The position numbers and the translations under genes are program-made. A model generated the notes under the pieces. The model searched no databases. It saw only the letters and a list, made by a program, of their open reading frames with translations, and was not told the origin of the DNA. From Brachionus plicatilis (taxonomy: Eukaryota; Rotifera; Eurotatoria; Ploima; Brachionidae): 64,000 nt of DNA. Shown piece by piece: positions 11,198 through 22,320 of the stretch. Every line of letters starts with the position of its first letter. Positions within the stretch are counted from its first letter, which is position 1. Where the stretch lies: NCBI GenBank assembly GCA_010279815.1, contig QEOQ01000316.1, positions 908,727 to 972,726 on the forward strand, written 5' to 3'.

Positions 11198-11758
11198 CTA
11201 TAGCTATATGTTTTTACGTAAATTTCCGAGAAATTACGTAATTTTACGAAAATTTTAGTAAATTTTAGCAAATATAAAAAATGCCAAAAAAAAATGAAAA
11301 AATGGCGATATTTAGGAATTTTTCTCTTTTTTTTAGAAAATTAAAATGAAAATTGAAAAAAATAATTACCAAATTTTACCTAAATTTTTATTATAAATAA
11401 CGGGGAAAAAATTCGGATGATATTGTTGAAATAAAAAGTAATATTTAAATTCATTATAAATTGTGAGAAGTACTCAGGTTTCATTTTATTAGAAAGTTTG
11501 CTGAAGTATGATTTTTTTTCTCGTTTTATTCCTAAAATTTACTAAAATTTACCATTTTTCCCGTTTTTAATAATAAAAATTTACGTAAAATTACGTAAAA
11601 TTTCGTAATTTTTTTTTTCAATATTCATTTTAATTTTCTAAAAAAAAGAGAAAAATTCCTAAAAATCGCCAATTTTTCAGTTTTTTTTTCCTTGTTATAT
11701 TTACTAAAATTGTACGTAAATTTACGTAAAATCACGTAAAAGCAGTTTATCATAGCAG
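11198..11758. mobile_element. Inverted-repeat element, TA-flanked (mariner-type MITE candidate)
   Basis: The left part (about 11198-11400) and right part (about 11555-11758) are inverted copies of each other over roughly 190 bp. Both contain CGTAA/TTACG words, an AGGAATTTTTCTC block and a TTTAGAAAATTAAAATGAA block. A TA dinucleotide lies at both outer edges. No coding capacity is visible. The copies have drifted by many substitutions, so it is an old insertion. A partial relative lies at 10741-10790. Confidence 0.65.
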
Positions 11759-12581
11759 TATTGTACCTGAAGAAGTCAATAATAGTGGTATGTTATTTAT
11801 AATCAACTAAAATAAAAATTATATTAATTAATTTTTTCATTAGAATACGACAAAAAATAAAACAATATATTTAAAAAAAAAGAATCGATTTTTTTTCTTA
11901 CAACCATTTGGCCAGTAGAATCCTCTTTTTTGTTTCATAACCATATTAAACCGACTTCATACCGGGACAGTCTTTTTCTCATTAATTTTGAAATATTTAG
12001 GAGTAGTCAGAGTTTTTTAAAATTCCAAGTACTTTAATTTTAGTGACTTACTGTCATTTTTAAGTCAAGTCTAATATTTAAATTAATTAATAATTTTGTT
12101 ATTGATCGTTTATGTTTATCCTTCGATCATTTCAAAACATTTATTTACAATAATATAAATATAATTTTTCTATAGTCAATTAAAATTTTTGATAAATTTA
12201 ATTTGGTTTACAAAAACTTTTAAAAATAAATTAATTATAGAGTTCATTTTTTATATAAAATATTTTTCATTTTAATGAATTATTTATTTTAATTTAAATA
12301 AATGAAGAGTTAATCAGTCTATTCAACAGATAAGTACACTAGTATGTTGATTTACCCTGAAACTTTTACTCTAACTTTAATAATACAAATTGAAAATTTG
12401 CTCCATTCTTGAAATTTATTTTATTTGATGAAATATTTGAAAATTTTTCATTACTGAATTAAATATGACTAAAGACAATTGAAGTTAGTATTTTTGATAT
12501 TTAGAATATAGTTGGGATATCTGCCTCGGACCGTGAGTAGCAAAATAGTTTATCAAAATTTAATGCATTAAGTGCTTGTTG

Positions 12582-13872
12582 GCCAGGATATTGATTTTTA
12601 AATTAAAATGTTTTTTTTTTTCAAGACTCGGTAAATTTTGATGAGTGGAAACCAAATATCGAGGTAATTATATTCAGAAATGCAATATTTGATCTAAATT
12701 TAGCCCTCTCGAGATTTCTTAACTTCATAAAATATTAATCTTAAAATTGTCATAAGTTGAAAATTTCTAAATCAACAAAGAATAAAAAATTTTTTTTTTT
12801 AATTTCTTAATTTCTTATATAACTTTTAATTTCAGATCATAACAGTGTAAACGACATCAAGATCTTTAAGATTTGTTTAAGATTTTATGTATTGTATTCT
12901 CGCAAGATCTTAATCAATTTAAAGCAAGAAATGTTCTAGATCAATTGATAAGATCGAAGAAATAAAATCTTGATTTAAGATTCTAAAATTTAGATTTTTT
13001 TAAGTTATTAATTATAAACATTTAAATTGTAAATAAATTCAAAAAAATATATATTGGTCTTCTTTTTCTGAAATAAAATTAATACAAATATTTTATTTCT
13101 GAAATTTTATTGATTATGCACTTTTTTATTATTTCAATTTCAAGGTTAATCAACAGGACCTTATAATAGTCGATTGATTAACACTTAATTTATTTAATAT
13201 AAATAAAAATTTTCAATATTTTAAATTAAGATTTTTAAAAATAATTTAAGAATTAATTTTTCTTTGGAAAAAAAAATTTTTTTAATTTTTTTACCAAGTC
13301 ATTTAAGATCAAATTGATATTATTCTAAATTGATAGCTTGCATGTTTCATATTTCAACATCGATCTCTTTATCACAATGCCATTAATCAATCTTGAATAA
13401 AAAAATCCAAATGTGTTTTCAAAGTTCTTAAATTTAGATTCTTTTAAAAAAAAATTTTTTCTAAGTTTTTTACGCATCTAAATTGTAAATAAATTCAAAA
13501 AATTTATATTGGTCATCTTTTTCTTTTATAAAATTAATACAAATATTTTATTGATTTATTATTATTTCAATTTCAATTTCAAGGTTAGTATCATAGTCGA
13601 TTGATCAGTACTTCATTTATTTAATACAAATAAAAATTGTCAATATTTTAAGATTTTTACAAATAATTTAACAATTAATTTTCTTTTGAAAATGAAAAAA
13701 AATTGAGAAATTTATATCAATTTTTTACAAATGTTTACCAGGATATTAATTTTTAAATTTAAAGTGTTTTTTTTTTTCAAGACTGGGTTCATTTTGGAGA
13801 GTTTAAGTGAAATATCGAGGCAATTTTATTCACAAATGCAGCATTATTTGATCTAAATTAAGCCCTCTCGAG
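12582..13872. repeat. Two direct-repeat pairs in order A-B-B'-A'
   Basis: Block A (12582-12713) recurs as A' (13738-13872). Both start near CCAGGATATT, contain TTTTTTTTTTTCAAGACT and ATATCGAGG, and end in GCCCTCTCGAG. Block B (about 13020-13262) recurs as B' (about 13481-13710), with shared TTGTAAATAAATTCAAAAAA, TATATTGGTC and ATAGTCGATTGAT. All are in the same orientation. Divergence of perhaps 10-20% by eye suggests an old duplication. The content is noncoding. Confidence 0.75.
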
Positions 13873-14253
13873 AGTAAAATAAAAAATATTTTGATTATTA
13901 TGAAAAAACGGATTTTTTTTAATAAATTTTATTAATAAATATAATTGGTAATAAATAACTAAATAGAATATTGGCTTATCTATAAATTTGCAAAAAAATT
14001 GATTTAAATAAAAAAACTGGTATTTTTAAATTAACTATAAACATCGCTTGGTAAAAAATAGAAAGTAAAATACATGCGAGTGTAAGAGTCTGCGATAAAA
14101 TCGAGCGCAAAAAAAGAGACAGCTCAAAATTGCTAGAGATTGCATTGATGAATAGAAGCGAAACAGATCTTTCTCACTTTGTATGTATATCACGTCATCT
14201 ATTCCCAATAATATCGACACATTCAAGAAAATAAGATAATAAATTAAAAAGTG

Positions 14254-14262
14254 AATAAATAA
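14254..14262 (-). promoter_or_regulatory. AU-rich nonamer UUAUUUAUU in the putative 3' UTR
   Basis: Read on the minus strand this is the preferred RNA site of tristetraprolin-family proteins. It lies about 360 nt past the stop of the gene that encodes such a protein, so self-regulation is possible. Such a word is not rare by chance in sequence this rich in A and T. Confidence 0.35.
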
Positions 14263-14405
14263 AAAAAAAAAATTAGCGAAATTGCACTTGGCTATCTAGA
14301 AAAAATCCGACAAAAAAAAAAAAAAATTTTCAAAAAAATCACTTTCAATCGTCCAAGCCATATGTACAACAAAGTGCTCTATCTTTTTTTATCTACAATT
14401 CTGAC

Positions 14406-14414
14406 AATAAATAA
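14406..14414 (-). promoter_or_regulatory. Second AU-rich nonamer UUAUUUAUU
   Basis: Same nonamer on the minus strand about 210 nt past the stop codon of the zinc-finger gene. Two exact copies in the first 400 nt of the presumed 3' UTR raise the chance that the site is used. The 3' end of the transcript is not known. Confidence 0.4.
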
Positions 14415-14482
14415 TTTTTTGATTTTGAAAAAAATTGAGAGAGAGAGAAAAAAATTCGAAAAAAATTGCAAAAAAAAAAAAC

Positions 14483-14551
14483 TAATTAAATTAATAATTA
14501 ATTAAATTAATAATTAGTTAATTTAATAATTAATTAAATTAATAATTAATA
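14483..14551. repeat. AATT/TTAA palindromic low-complexity array
   Basis: Alternating AATTAAATT and AATAATTAATT words form a self-complementary stretch of about 70 bp. It falls in the presumed 3' UTR of the zinc-finger gene, between its stop and the AU-rich nonamers. Confidence 0.7.
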
Positions 14552-14622
14552 TAGTGGGAAAGTAAGTAATTGCCTAGATGCTTATCTGAATTAAATAGGA
14601 CATGAAACTTGAGCGAGAGCAT

Positions 14623-15255
14623 TTATCTATTCTTGCAAGTGAGTGGTGTTGAGGGCGATAGGGAATCGGTGCGAGGCTGACCTTGGCCCATGTTGACGCT
14701 AAGCAGAGAATTGATTAGTTCGTTTAGCTGATTTATGGTGTGCGAGTTGATCGGATTGAAATGGGAGAATTCGTTTTCGAATAGAGAAGAGCGAGACGAA
14801 GAGACGAGATAGGAGTTGGGCGAGGGAGACTGTGACGAAGACGACGAAGACGACGATGCTGAGTTGTTTGTCAAGTTGAACATTATGCCATGAGGTAATT
14901 GCGGCGTGAACGGCTGCGGCTCGTCCACGCTGTTTTTCAGGTCGAGCTTGTCGTTTATGTCGTGAATGAAGTGACACCTGGGTCCGTACGGACAGAAGCC
15001 TTTCGAGTGAAAAGTCTTGCAAAAGTCGGTCTTGTACTTGGGATGGCGATTGACGTCCTTGAGCTCGTTGATGCCGTGCGCGAACTGACACTTGTCGCCG
15101 TACTTGCACTCGCCGTTCTCGCTGTACTGTCTGCACATTTCGGTCTTGTAGCGGCCATAGTTGATGGGCTTGTGTGGTGCGTTTGCTTTTGGCCTAGAGT
15201 GGCTTTTTGTCTTTTTAAAGCAGCTCTTGCTTTGATCACACTCGAATTCGAACAT
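14623..15255 (-). CDS. Tandem CCCH zinc-finger mRNA-decay factor (TIS11/ZFP36 type)
   Basis: A 210-residue frame with two fingers of exact form C-x8-C-x5-C-x3-H: Cys41, Cys50, Cys56, His60 and Cys79, Cys88, Cys94, His98. The lead-ins RYKTEMC and KYKTDFC and the 18-residue linker are the hallmarks of the tristetraprolin family. These proteins bind AU-rich elements in 3' UTRs and recruit deadenylation. A poly-Ser tract (about 132-145) and a Ser/Pro-rich tail follow. The coding sequence is far richer in G and C than its surroundings. No intron interrupts the frame. Upstream in-frame codons contain a stop, so the ATG shown is the first possible start. A single family member cannot be assigned to one of the vertebrate paralogues. 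Confidence 0.93.
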   Translation of the reverse strand: MFEFECDQSKSCFKKTKSHSRPKANAPHKPINYGRYKTEMCRQYSENGECKYGDKCQFAHGINELKDVNRHPKYKTDFCKTFHSKGFCPYGPRCHFIHDINDKLDLKNSVDEPQPFTPQLPHGIMFNLTNNSASSSSSSSSQSPSPNSYLVSSSRSSLFENEFSHFNPINSHTINQLNELINSLLSVNMGQGQPRTDSLSPSTPLTCKNR

Positions 15256-17572
15256 TTTCTCTCCTTCAGACGAATAACATTAAAATCTAAAATAAAATTT
15301 TTTTTTTTTTTTTACTCTTTTTTTTTTTGTTCCAGTAGTAAAAAAATATTTTTTCAAATTTTTATTTTTTGCAACAACAAAAAAATAATTAAAACTAATT
15401 AAAAAGTCAAATTGTTAAATTCAAGTCTCATTGCGCACAAATTAGGTGACTTTGATTAAATGCGCCCAGGCTATGTCACAATTTTCAACTGTTCCAAAGC
15501 TCTGACTCTTAGTGGGAGGACCTGTAACACAATTGGAAAAATAACACTGTGTGTGTGAAAGTGAGGAGAGACGGAGAGAGAGAAACAAATTTCTAAGTTA
15601 AAGCGAAAACTTCAAACAAACTTTTCAGTTTGTGTATTGTTTTAGTTGTGTTTGAATTCAAATAGGACTTGGATTGGTTCTGAATTAATAGCTGCACACA
15701 AACGCACAATATCTTAAGTTTCTAATAATATTTATCTTTTTAATTTACATTTTAAAATTCGTTGACAAACAACAAATATTATTTGTTTGTGGTTAATTTT
15801 GTTTTCAATTCTAAGAGGAGCATTTTTAAAGTTCATTTCAATTGAAACAAAATGTTAACAACTTTTTTTTTTTCTCTCTCTCTCTCTCTCTTTTTTTTTT
15901 CAATTAAAAATAAAAATAAAAAATTTCACAATAGCTTAATTCAAACACATAGAAAAAACAACAAAAGAAAAAAAAAAACAATTGTTCAATTGTAACATTT
16001 GAAAGCTCGCCTGTGTCTCCTTGAGTGTGTGCGCCATGCAGAACAAACTTAACATTTGCGCAAGCAGACCTATTAGATGCTAGTAAATTAATATCTAGTC
16101 ACTTTTACTTTTTGAAAATAAGAAAAAAAAAATTTCGAAAATCTATTCACTCAATATTGACTCAACAAATTGGTCACATCAAATTTGAATTTTTTTAAAG
16201 ATTTTTTAACAAAATAAATTGTAAAATATTAGCATAATTTAAATGTGAATTTGAGGCGCCTAGGACTCGGACGGTGCAACAAACTGTCTTATCACAAAGT
16301 GTCTTGAGCCAAGTACATATTACGTCGCAATCTAGCATTTTGAGAACAAATACCTTTGCTATTTGCCTAGCAAAAAGAGAAAACAATTAACACGCCCTTG
16401 CTATTTTTATAATAGCATGGAAAATTTTGCTTGAATTTTCTCTCTTGTTATTTTCTTTTGGCTTGCAATTTTTACATATCAGTTAAATTGTCTATCAAAT
16501 TGTAATCTGACTGCAATAAAATAAAATTTGCATAGAATTGTTCTTTTTTTTTTTTGCTTTTTGATTGATATAATTTTTTTTTTTGAATGAATGAATAAAT
16601 GAATGCAACTTGATTAGCAAACTAACTACAAGTATAATTAGATAACTAAATTAAATCAAAAAAACATTTATTACCAAAAAGCAATTTTGAATATAAAACG
16701 AATGCTTTTAATTTAAATTAATTTCTTTTTTATGAATTCCAAAAAAAAGAAAAGAGAAAATCAACAACGAAATTTCTAAATTTGAAAATTCAAATAAAAA
16801 ATTTTCTCTTTATTTGAAGTTGATGATTAAAACGCAAATTACCTTTGTTTTTTGTCTCTCTCTCTCTCGTTGTTTTAATTTGAAAATTTTTCAACACTAA
16901 AACGACGGACTGGTCCGACCGGTCCCATAACAGCTATGCTAATTGAAGCTAGAAAATTTTACTAGAAATTAAAATTGCCTTGCAGCCAGATCTAATTAAA
17001 ATTTTTCAAACACCCATTTTAGATAAAATGTTTCCAATCAACAATGCCTATTATCATTTCGAGTAAATTTAATAAACAAAATTTGTTTATTCTGTGCAGA
17101 TAATAGTTATAATTACAAGTTTATCATTTAAATTAATTAACTTATTCAAGCAGCAGTAAGAGCAGAGCCAAACAGGACCCTTAATATAAATATTTACTCG
17201 ATTCAAGAGAACGAGAGAGAAAAATTTTTCCTATAAATGAATGCCTAGTTAATCAAGAGCCTAATTATATAAGAGTCTAGTCTTATTCTCTCGCGGCAAA
17301 TATTAAGTTTTTCCGTCTTTTCTCAATTAAATTAATTTAGATTGACTTTGATATTTTTCGAATTTTTTCATATCGATCTTTGCCCCAAATATTTACAAAA
17401 AATAGAGATAAAATTTTCTAATCACATATTTAGAAAAAAAAATAATAATTTCTTTTCCATTTTCTATCCCATCGGATATCCTAAAATTTATGTCTGTTTA
17501 TTAGTGGAGCAGCTTTGGAAATTAAATTTAAAAAAAAAAGACAAGTTTCGTGTCACCTCATTGGATTTTTAC

Positions 17573-17857
17573 CAGAGTTTTAAAAAGTCCGATTCCGCAC
17601 CTGAACTTAAATTTTAGTGACTTGGACTTATAAAACTAAGCAAAAAATTAAATATAAATATAAGCAAAAAGACAAGTTTCGTGTCACCTTCTCTGATTTT
17701 TACCAGAGTTTTAAAAGTCCGATTCCGGACCTGAACTTAAATTTTAGTGAATTGGACTTTTAAAACTCTGGTAAAAATCAGAGAAGGTGACACGAAAATT
17801 GTCTGTTTGCTTAGATTTAAGACTTGGACTTTATATTGGGACTTTTAAACAACTCTG
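17573..17857. mobile_element. hAT-like MITE, rearranged
   Basis: The left end CAGAGTTTTAAAAAGTCC and right end GGACTTTTAAACAACTCTG-like sequence match the ends of the clear hAT-type elements at 21410 and 40866. Flanking words are similar (ATTTTTAC and ATTTTACA) but not an exact 8-bp duplication. Inside lies a near-perfect hairpin and a direct copy of the GACAAGTTTCGTGTCACC block, so the element has been internally duplicated or hit by a sibling. Confidence 0.6.
17671..17803. repeat. Snap-back hairpin, 50-bp arms
   Basis: Arms 17671-17720 and 17754-17803 are reverse complements at 49 of 50 positions, with a 33-bp loop. The inner part of each arm is the hAT-type terminal motif (CAGAGTTTTAAAAGTCC). 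The near identity means that it formed recently or is kept identical. Confidence 0.92.
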
Positions 17858-19830
17858 ATTTTACACTGCACCATAAACCATCTTTCTTGATATTTCCAAG
17901 TCATCGCTTAACTCTCAAAGCCATAGAGAATATCCAATTTTGTTTAAAAATGGAGAAGAGTGCTCTTGGATTGTCTTTCTTTTAAAATGGGATTACTGGC
18001 AAGAAAAAAAGAAGGAAAGCTTAGTGTGTCTTTTCGCTGCAGATTAAAATCTGTGTTTGACAGCGCCAAACCAGCTAAAATAAAACAAAGCAAAAATATT
18101 AAATTCAAAATTTATTTTCTAATAAAATGTAATCAAATAAAGCTTATCACGCATTTGCTATCTTTGTTTATCGAGCTTTAAACACGCTCGCGGCTACCAA
18201 TCTGATTTTTAGAAGTTTTGTTTCTTGCCACAATCATCTTTGTTTATAATTAATTCAAAGAGTAATCTTGGTGCTAATGAACTAAATTGCTGAGCACAAA
18301 AGCGGGTGATGGCGCGCACAATACCTAGCTCCAATCCTGCCTGATCAATCTCTACAAGATAAGCTAACTAAAAGCTATTCTAACCTCGATTGAATAAGAG
18401 TAAAAAGCCTGATTAACAGGTAACTTGTTGAGAGGAAAAAAATGCAAAAGAAAAACAAATCAAATTCCAGCCGCAATTGCGCTTGTTTTGTTGCTTGAAA
18501 AATTTAGAAGCAAACGAGTCAACATCTTAAATATTCTACAATTAACTCCTTTGAAATATTAATAATAAAAAAAAGAACATATTTGTGTTTATTTTGTGAA
18601 TTTTTAATAAAAAACAAAAAAAAAATAGAAAAGAAAAGGTACGAATTCGGCCAAGTTTGTTTTAGTCTGAGCCTAAAATTCTTAATGATTCCGATATAAA
18701 TAATTTTGTTGACTGCAACCATAAAATCAGCGAGTAATCTTGTTTCTCTTCTTAATTTAAACCAAATATTTACCTAGAGCTATATTAAAAATTTCAACAA
18801 AAAAAAAAAATATAAAAAAAAATTGACTCGTTTTTACTTTTATTGCTTTTTTTTTTTATTAGTCAAAATTTAATTATTAAAAAGTCGATAATTAAAAATC
18901 GAAAATGCAAAAAAGACTAGTAACATTCAATCGCCCTGGCAACACATCAAATTGACCTCGGTCTGCCAACAGATTTCAGGTCGTCGCCCCATCTACTACA
19001 ACAATAGCAATTATTTAAATGATTTTATAGACCTCAGTTTTTAAATTTATCAGCTAAATTACATAACCTATTTTTGACGAGGCAAATCTTATGCTTCTTC
19101 TCTCTCTCTCTCTCTTTTTCTGCTTGCCTTAGCCTTTTTCCTACACTGAAGATCGTTCATACTTAATTTAAACTATCTAATACGTATAATCAGATAGATT
19201 ACGTTTGTTGATGATTACTCAAAATGAGCGATTAGCTGCAAATAAAAAGAGGAAAAAAAAAACCTTCTATGTTTGTACATTTTTTGTTTTGTGCTGCCGT
19301 TGATGGGCAATATTTACTACGATTTCGTGATTAAGATAAATCACGTGTGAAATCAGCTTTAAATTGAGTTTATTTTCTTTTTGTTTTTCATTTGCAACAT
19401 ATGCTAGGTCTAATTAACAAATAGTGAATCAGCCCCAAAATGCAGATGTACTTGAATTGCGTTTCTCAGAACCAAGTGTTCTCTACTAGTTCAGCTACTT
19501 TCTTAATCTGAACAAAAAATTTCCAATTGTTAAAAACGTGAGTGATTGATTTTTAAAGTTGAGCATTGCAATTTTGTTTTTTGATTGAGCCCATTTGTGA
19601 CAGTGATATTTATCCAACAACCAGCTTTGCTGCTTGCTTAATAAACTTCAAAAGAGCCTAAGACAAAAATGAAAAAAAAATCTATTCCAATTTTATTCAT
19701 TGTCAAAATTGATATTTTTTTGATCATGTCTGAACAAACAAATCAATCATGTCATTTTGTTGCAATTGAATTCTTTTTTGTTACTTTAATAACACTAGAA
19801 GCATGGAAGCAATCATATTGACTTTGGAGC

Positions 19831-20110
19831 AATAATTTCAAAAAAAATGAAAAATTATTTTCAAAATTTAATTTAAACTTATTTAACATTTAAGGAAAAA
19901 AAAATTTTTTTTTTAATATTTCAAAATTTAATCATGTGGCCGAAAGACTAAGTCTCCATTCCAACTAAATAATAATTTCAAAAAAAATAAAAAAATTATT
20001 TTCAAAATTTAATTTAAACTTATTTAACATTTTAGGAAAAAAATTTTTTTTTTTAAATATTTCAAAATTTAATTATGTGGCTGAAAGGAAGGACTAGGTC
20101 TCCTTTGCAA
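19831..20110. repeat. Tandem duplication of a 140-bp unit
   Basis: The units at 19831-19970 and 19971-20110 both begin AATAATTTCAAAAAAAAT and both contain ATTTAATTTAAACTTATTT and a GTGGC(C/T)GAAAG...CTAGGTCTCC-like block. The latter block recurs at 41270 and 46315 and may be the 3' end of an old retroelement. Confidence 0.85.
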
Positions 20111-20261
20111 CTAAATAATATTTTAAAATAAATAGATAAATAATAATTTCGAAGCCTTACAACTCTTGAACATGACGCTAAAACAATTCGGTGTTTTTTT
20201 ATTTTTGAAAAAAAAATTTAAATTTTGAAAATTTTATTAATTAAAATAGGCTTTTGAAAAT

Positions 20262-20556
20262 ATGCTAGGTACTTGTTGTGCTAATGATATCGGACAGCAT
20301 GGAGTTAATCAAATCTTGAGATCAATTCAAACCAGGCGACAAAAATATAGTCATTTGATACCAGATAATACTGCCAAACGTCCTAAGCTCATGCCAAACA
20401 AGTAAAAGCAAAGTGATTCAACAAATGAATGCCAATCCTTTTAGGAATTTTGTTGCACCAACTTGTTTGCAAATTAGAAGCTATCCTACTTATGGCTTGT
20501 TTGAAACAAAAAGCCAGCAACACAAGCAGCTTCGAGTTATCGCTGAAGAAAAATAG
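20262..20556 (+). other. Island with two overlapping short open frames, function unknown
   Basis: A 47-codon frame from ATG at 20262 to a stop at 20405 is followed by a +1 frame open from 20359 to the stop at 20556. Both have mixed, protein-like composition (Gln, Arg, Pro, Asn) rather than the Lys/Phe/Ile bias of chance frames here. Joined by a frameshift or small splice they would give about 100 residues. The opposite strand is also open over part of the region, so low AT content alone may explain it. I recognise no family. Confidence 0.25.
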
Positions 20557-21084
20557 AAAATTTTGAGCGTCTAATCAAAAATGCAAAATGCAACATTCGA
20601 TTGATAAAAATAAATGAAAAAACAGGTCTTTATTAAATAAATTTAGATAACAGCTATAAAAGCACTCAGCTTATTTTTTTTTTCATAGTTTCATACTTTT
20701 GACCTAATTTAAAAGCTAATAAGAAAAAATCTACAAACTTAAATTTTAAACAGCATACGGTCATTTTAGACCATAAATCATTCATTGTTACCAAAAAAAA
20801 ACACTTTCTTCTCTTTGTAAATAAATAGAAAATAATAAAAAATTTTTTTAGTTAATTTTAAAAATTTTATCACCCACTCTAATTAATTATTTTTTTCTTT
20901 TATTTTAAGCACTTTTAGAAAAAAAATAAACTTCTACAATCTGTTTCGCCACAACATGCTTAATTCTCTAGATCACGGGCGCTTGTCAAAAATGAAAAAT
21001 AAATTAAACAATAAGTCAAAATAAAAGTTTATTGTGTTCAAATTTAAAGAAGAGGTAACTTTCTTGACAAGCATTCAGAACTTG

Positions 21085-21125
21085 AACAACAACAACAACA
21101 ACAGCAGCAGCAACAACAACAACAA
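21085..21125. repeat. CAA/CAG trinucleotide run
   Basis: About thirteen AAC/AGC triplets in a row, broken by three CAG units. It is not inside a supported coding frame. Confidence 0.9.
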
Positions 21126-21409
21126 ATAAGGTTGCATTAAAAATTGTGCTCTCTCATCAAGCTACTAGAACATATGGCTAAAAAGGTCTTGAGCGAACAA
21201 ATTGACAAATAAAGTCACTTAAAGATACTTAGTACAATTCAAAATCAATATTTTTGGAGTGTGTACTGAATTTCTGTAGCTAAACACTGCAAAACTAGTC
21301 ATGTGACTTAAGCCAGTGTTAACTAGCCACTGTTGTTTCAAACACACTCCAATTCATCTCTCTATTTTGCTAGTTGCATCTAGCCTTGCATCTAAGCATT
21401 ACTAAGCAT

Positions 21410-21509
21410 CAGAGTTGTTTAAAAATCGCAAAAAAAAGTCCAAGTCCGGAATTTAAAAAAAAAAAAATTAAAGTCTTTGACTCGGACTTTGGACTTTTTA
21501 ACAACTCTG
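21410..21509. mobile_element. hAT-type MITE, 100 bp
   Basis: The ends CAGAGTTGTTTAAAAATC and GACTTTTTAACAACTCTG are inverted copies. The flanks are CTAAGCAT on the left and CTAAGTAT on the right, an 8-bp target duplication with one later change. CAG-type ends and 8-bp duplications define hAT elements. There is no coding sequence, so it is non-autonomous. Confidence 0.85.
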
Positions 21510-21544
21510 CTAAGTATTACTGAACATGTGATGTTCGGCTTAAT

Positions 21545-22320
21545 TAATGTAGGCTTTGTGAAGTTCATTTCAATTCATGCAAACTCTAATAACTTTTGAA
21601 TGAAAAGGGATAGTATTTTATTCTGCAAAATGTTACATATTGTAACAATTTTGTTACATCTGAATAAATGGATCTGCAAAAATAACAGAGTGGACCAGAC
21701 ATATTTTATTTTTATATTTATTTAAAAAACACCTCTTAGGTGATGAAAAAAAATCAAAAAAAAAATTAATTAACTGTAAATTAAAATAAAACATAAAAGG
21801 ACAGTTTATGTGTCTATAATGAATAAGCTTTATATAATAGGGATTATTTTAAAATCACATGCTTTTGATTTAAATACTTTAAATTGGGTAATATAAGGGA
21901 ATTATTTTTTTTTATTATTTTAATAGAAAAACTTAATCAATACTTATTTTTTTTTGAACATATTATCTCTATTTGTTTATTCAATAAACTAGGCTGAAAA
22001 CCTAAATGGTGAAACAGCCCAAATAAAAAAAAAAATATATAAAGGAAAATGAATATAAGAGAAATTCAAAGTACTGGTCTAGCTCTCGAGACTGCCACTG
22101 TCACTCTTCTTAACTTCATTAAAATTTGCACACCATTATAAAAATAATGGTCGGCCAATTCTGCACAGTTACAGAGTTATTACAGACCATTGTTTTTAGG
22201 TGTAAAAAATTTTTTACAATATGTAGCGTATTGTAGAATAATTTTATCACTTTCCGTACAAAAGTTATTAGAGTTTGCATGAATTGAAATGAGTGAATGG
22301 AAATAAACTTCACAAAGCCA
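21545..22320. repeat. Large inverted-repeat element
   Basis: GGCTTTGTGAAGTT near 21550 reappears inverted as AACTTCACAAAGCC near 22310. The arms share CAATTCATGCAAACTCTAAT and further blocks for roughly 100 bp. The middle (about 550 bp) is AT-rich. No exact target duplication could be read, so the superfamily is open. Confidence 0.65.

Larger units (their letters stand above)
8526..14253. other. Gene desert with decayed repeats
   Basis: About 5.7 kb with no intact gene. It contains a mariner-type transposase scrap (10609-10734), an inverted-repeat element (11198-11758) and a nested direct duplication (12582-13872), each listed separately. Words of the type ACGTAAATTTACG recur at 10741-10790 and at the ends of the 11.2 kb element. 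The frame at 9640-9822 is AT-biased and not supported. Confidence 0.6.

Noticed and set aside
14699..15402. Long frames at 14699-15136, 14899-15402 and 14955-15239
   Set aside because: They are other-frame shadows of the GC-rich CCCH zinc-finger gene and show no family features.
22119..22313. 64-codon minus-strand frame
   Set aside because: It coincides with an arm of the inverted-repeat element at 21545-22320.
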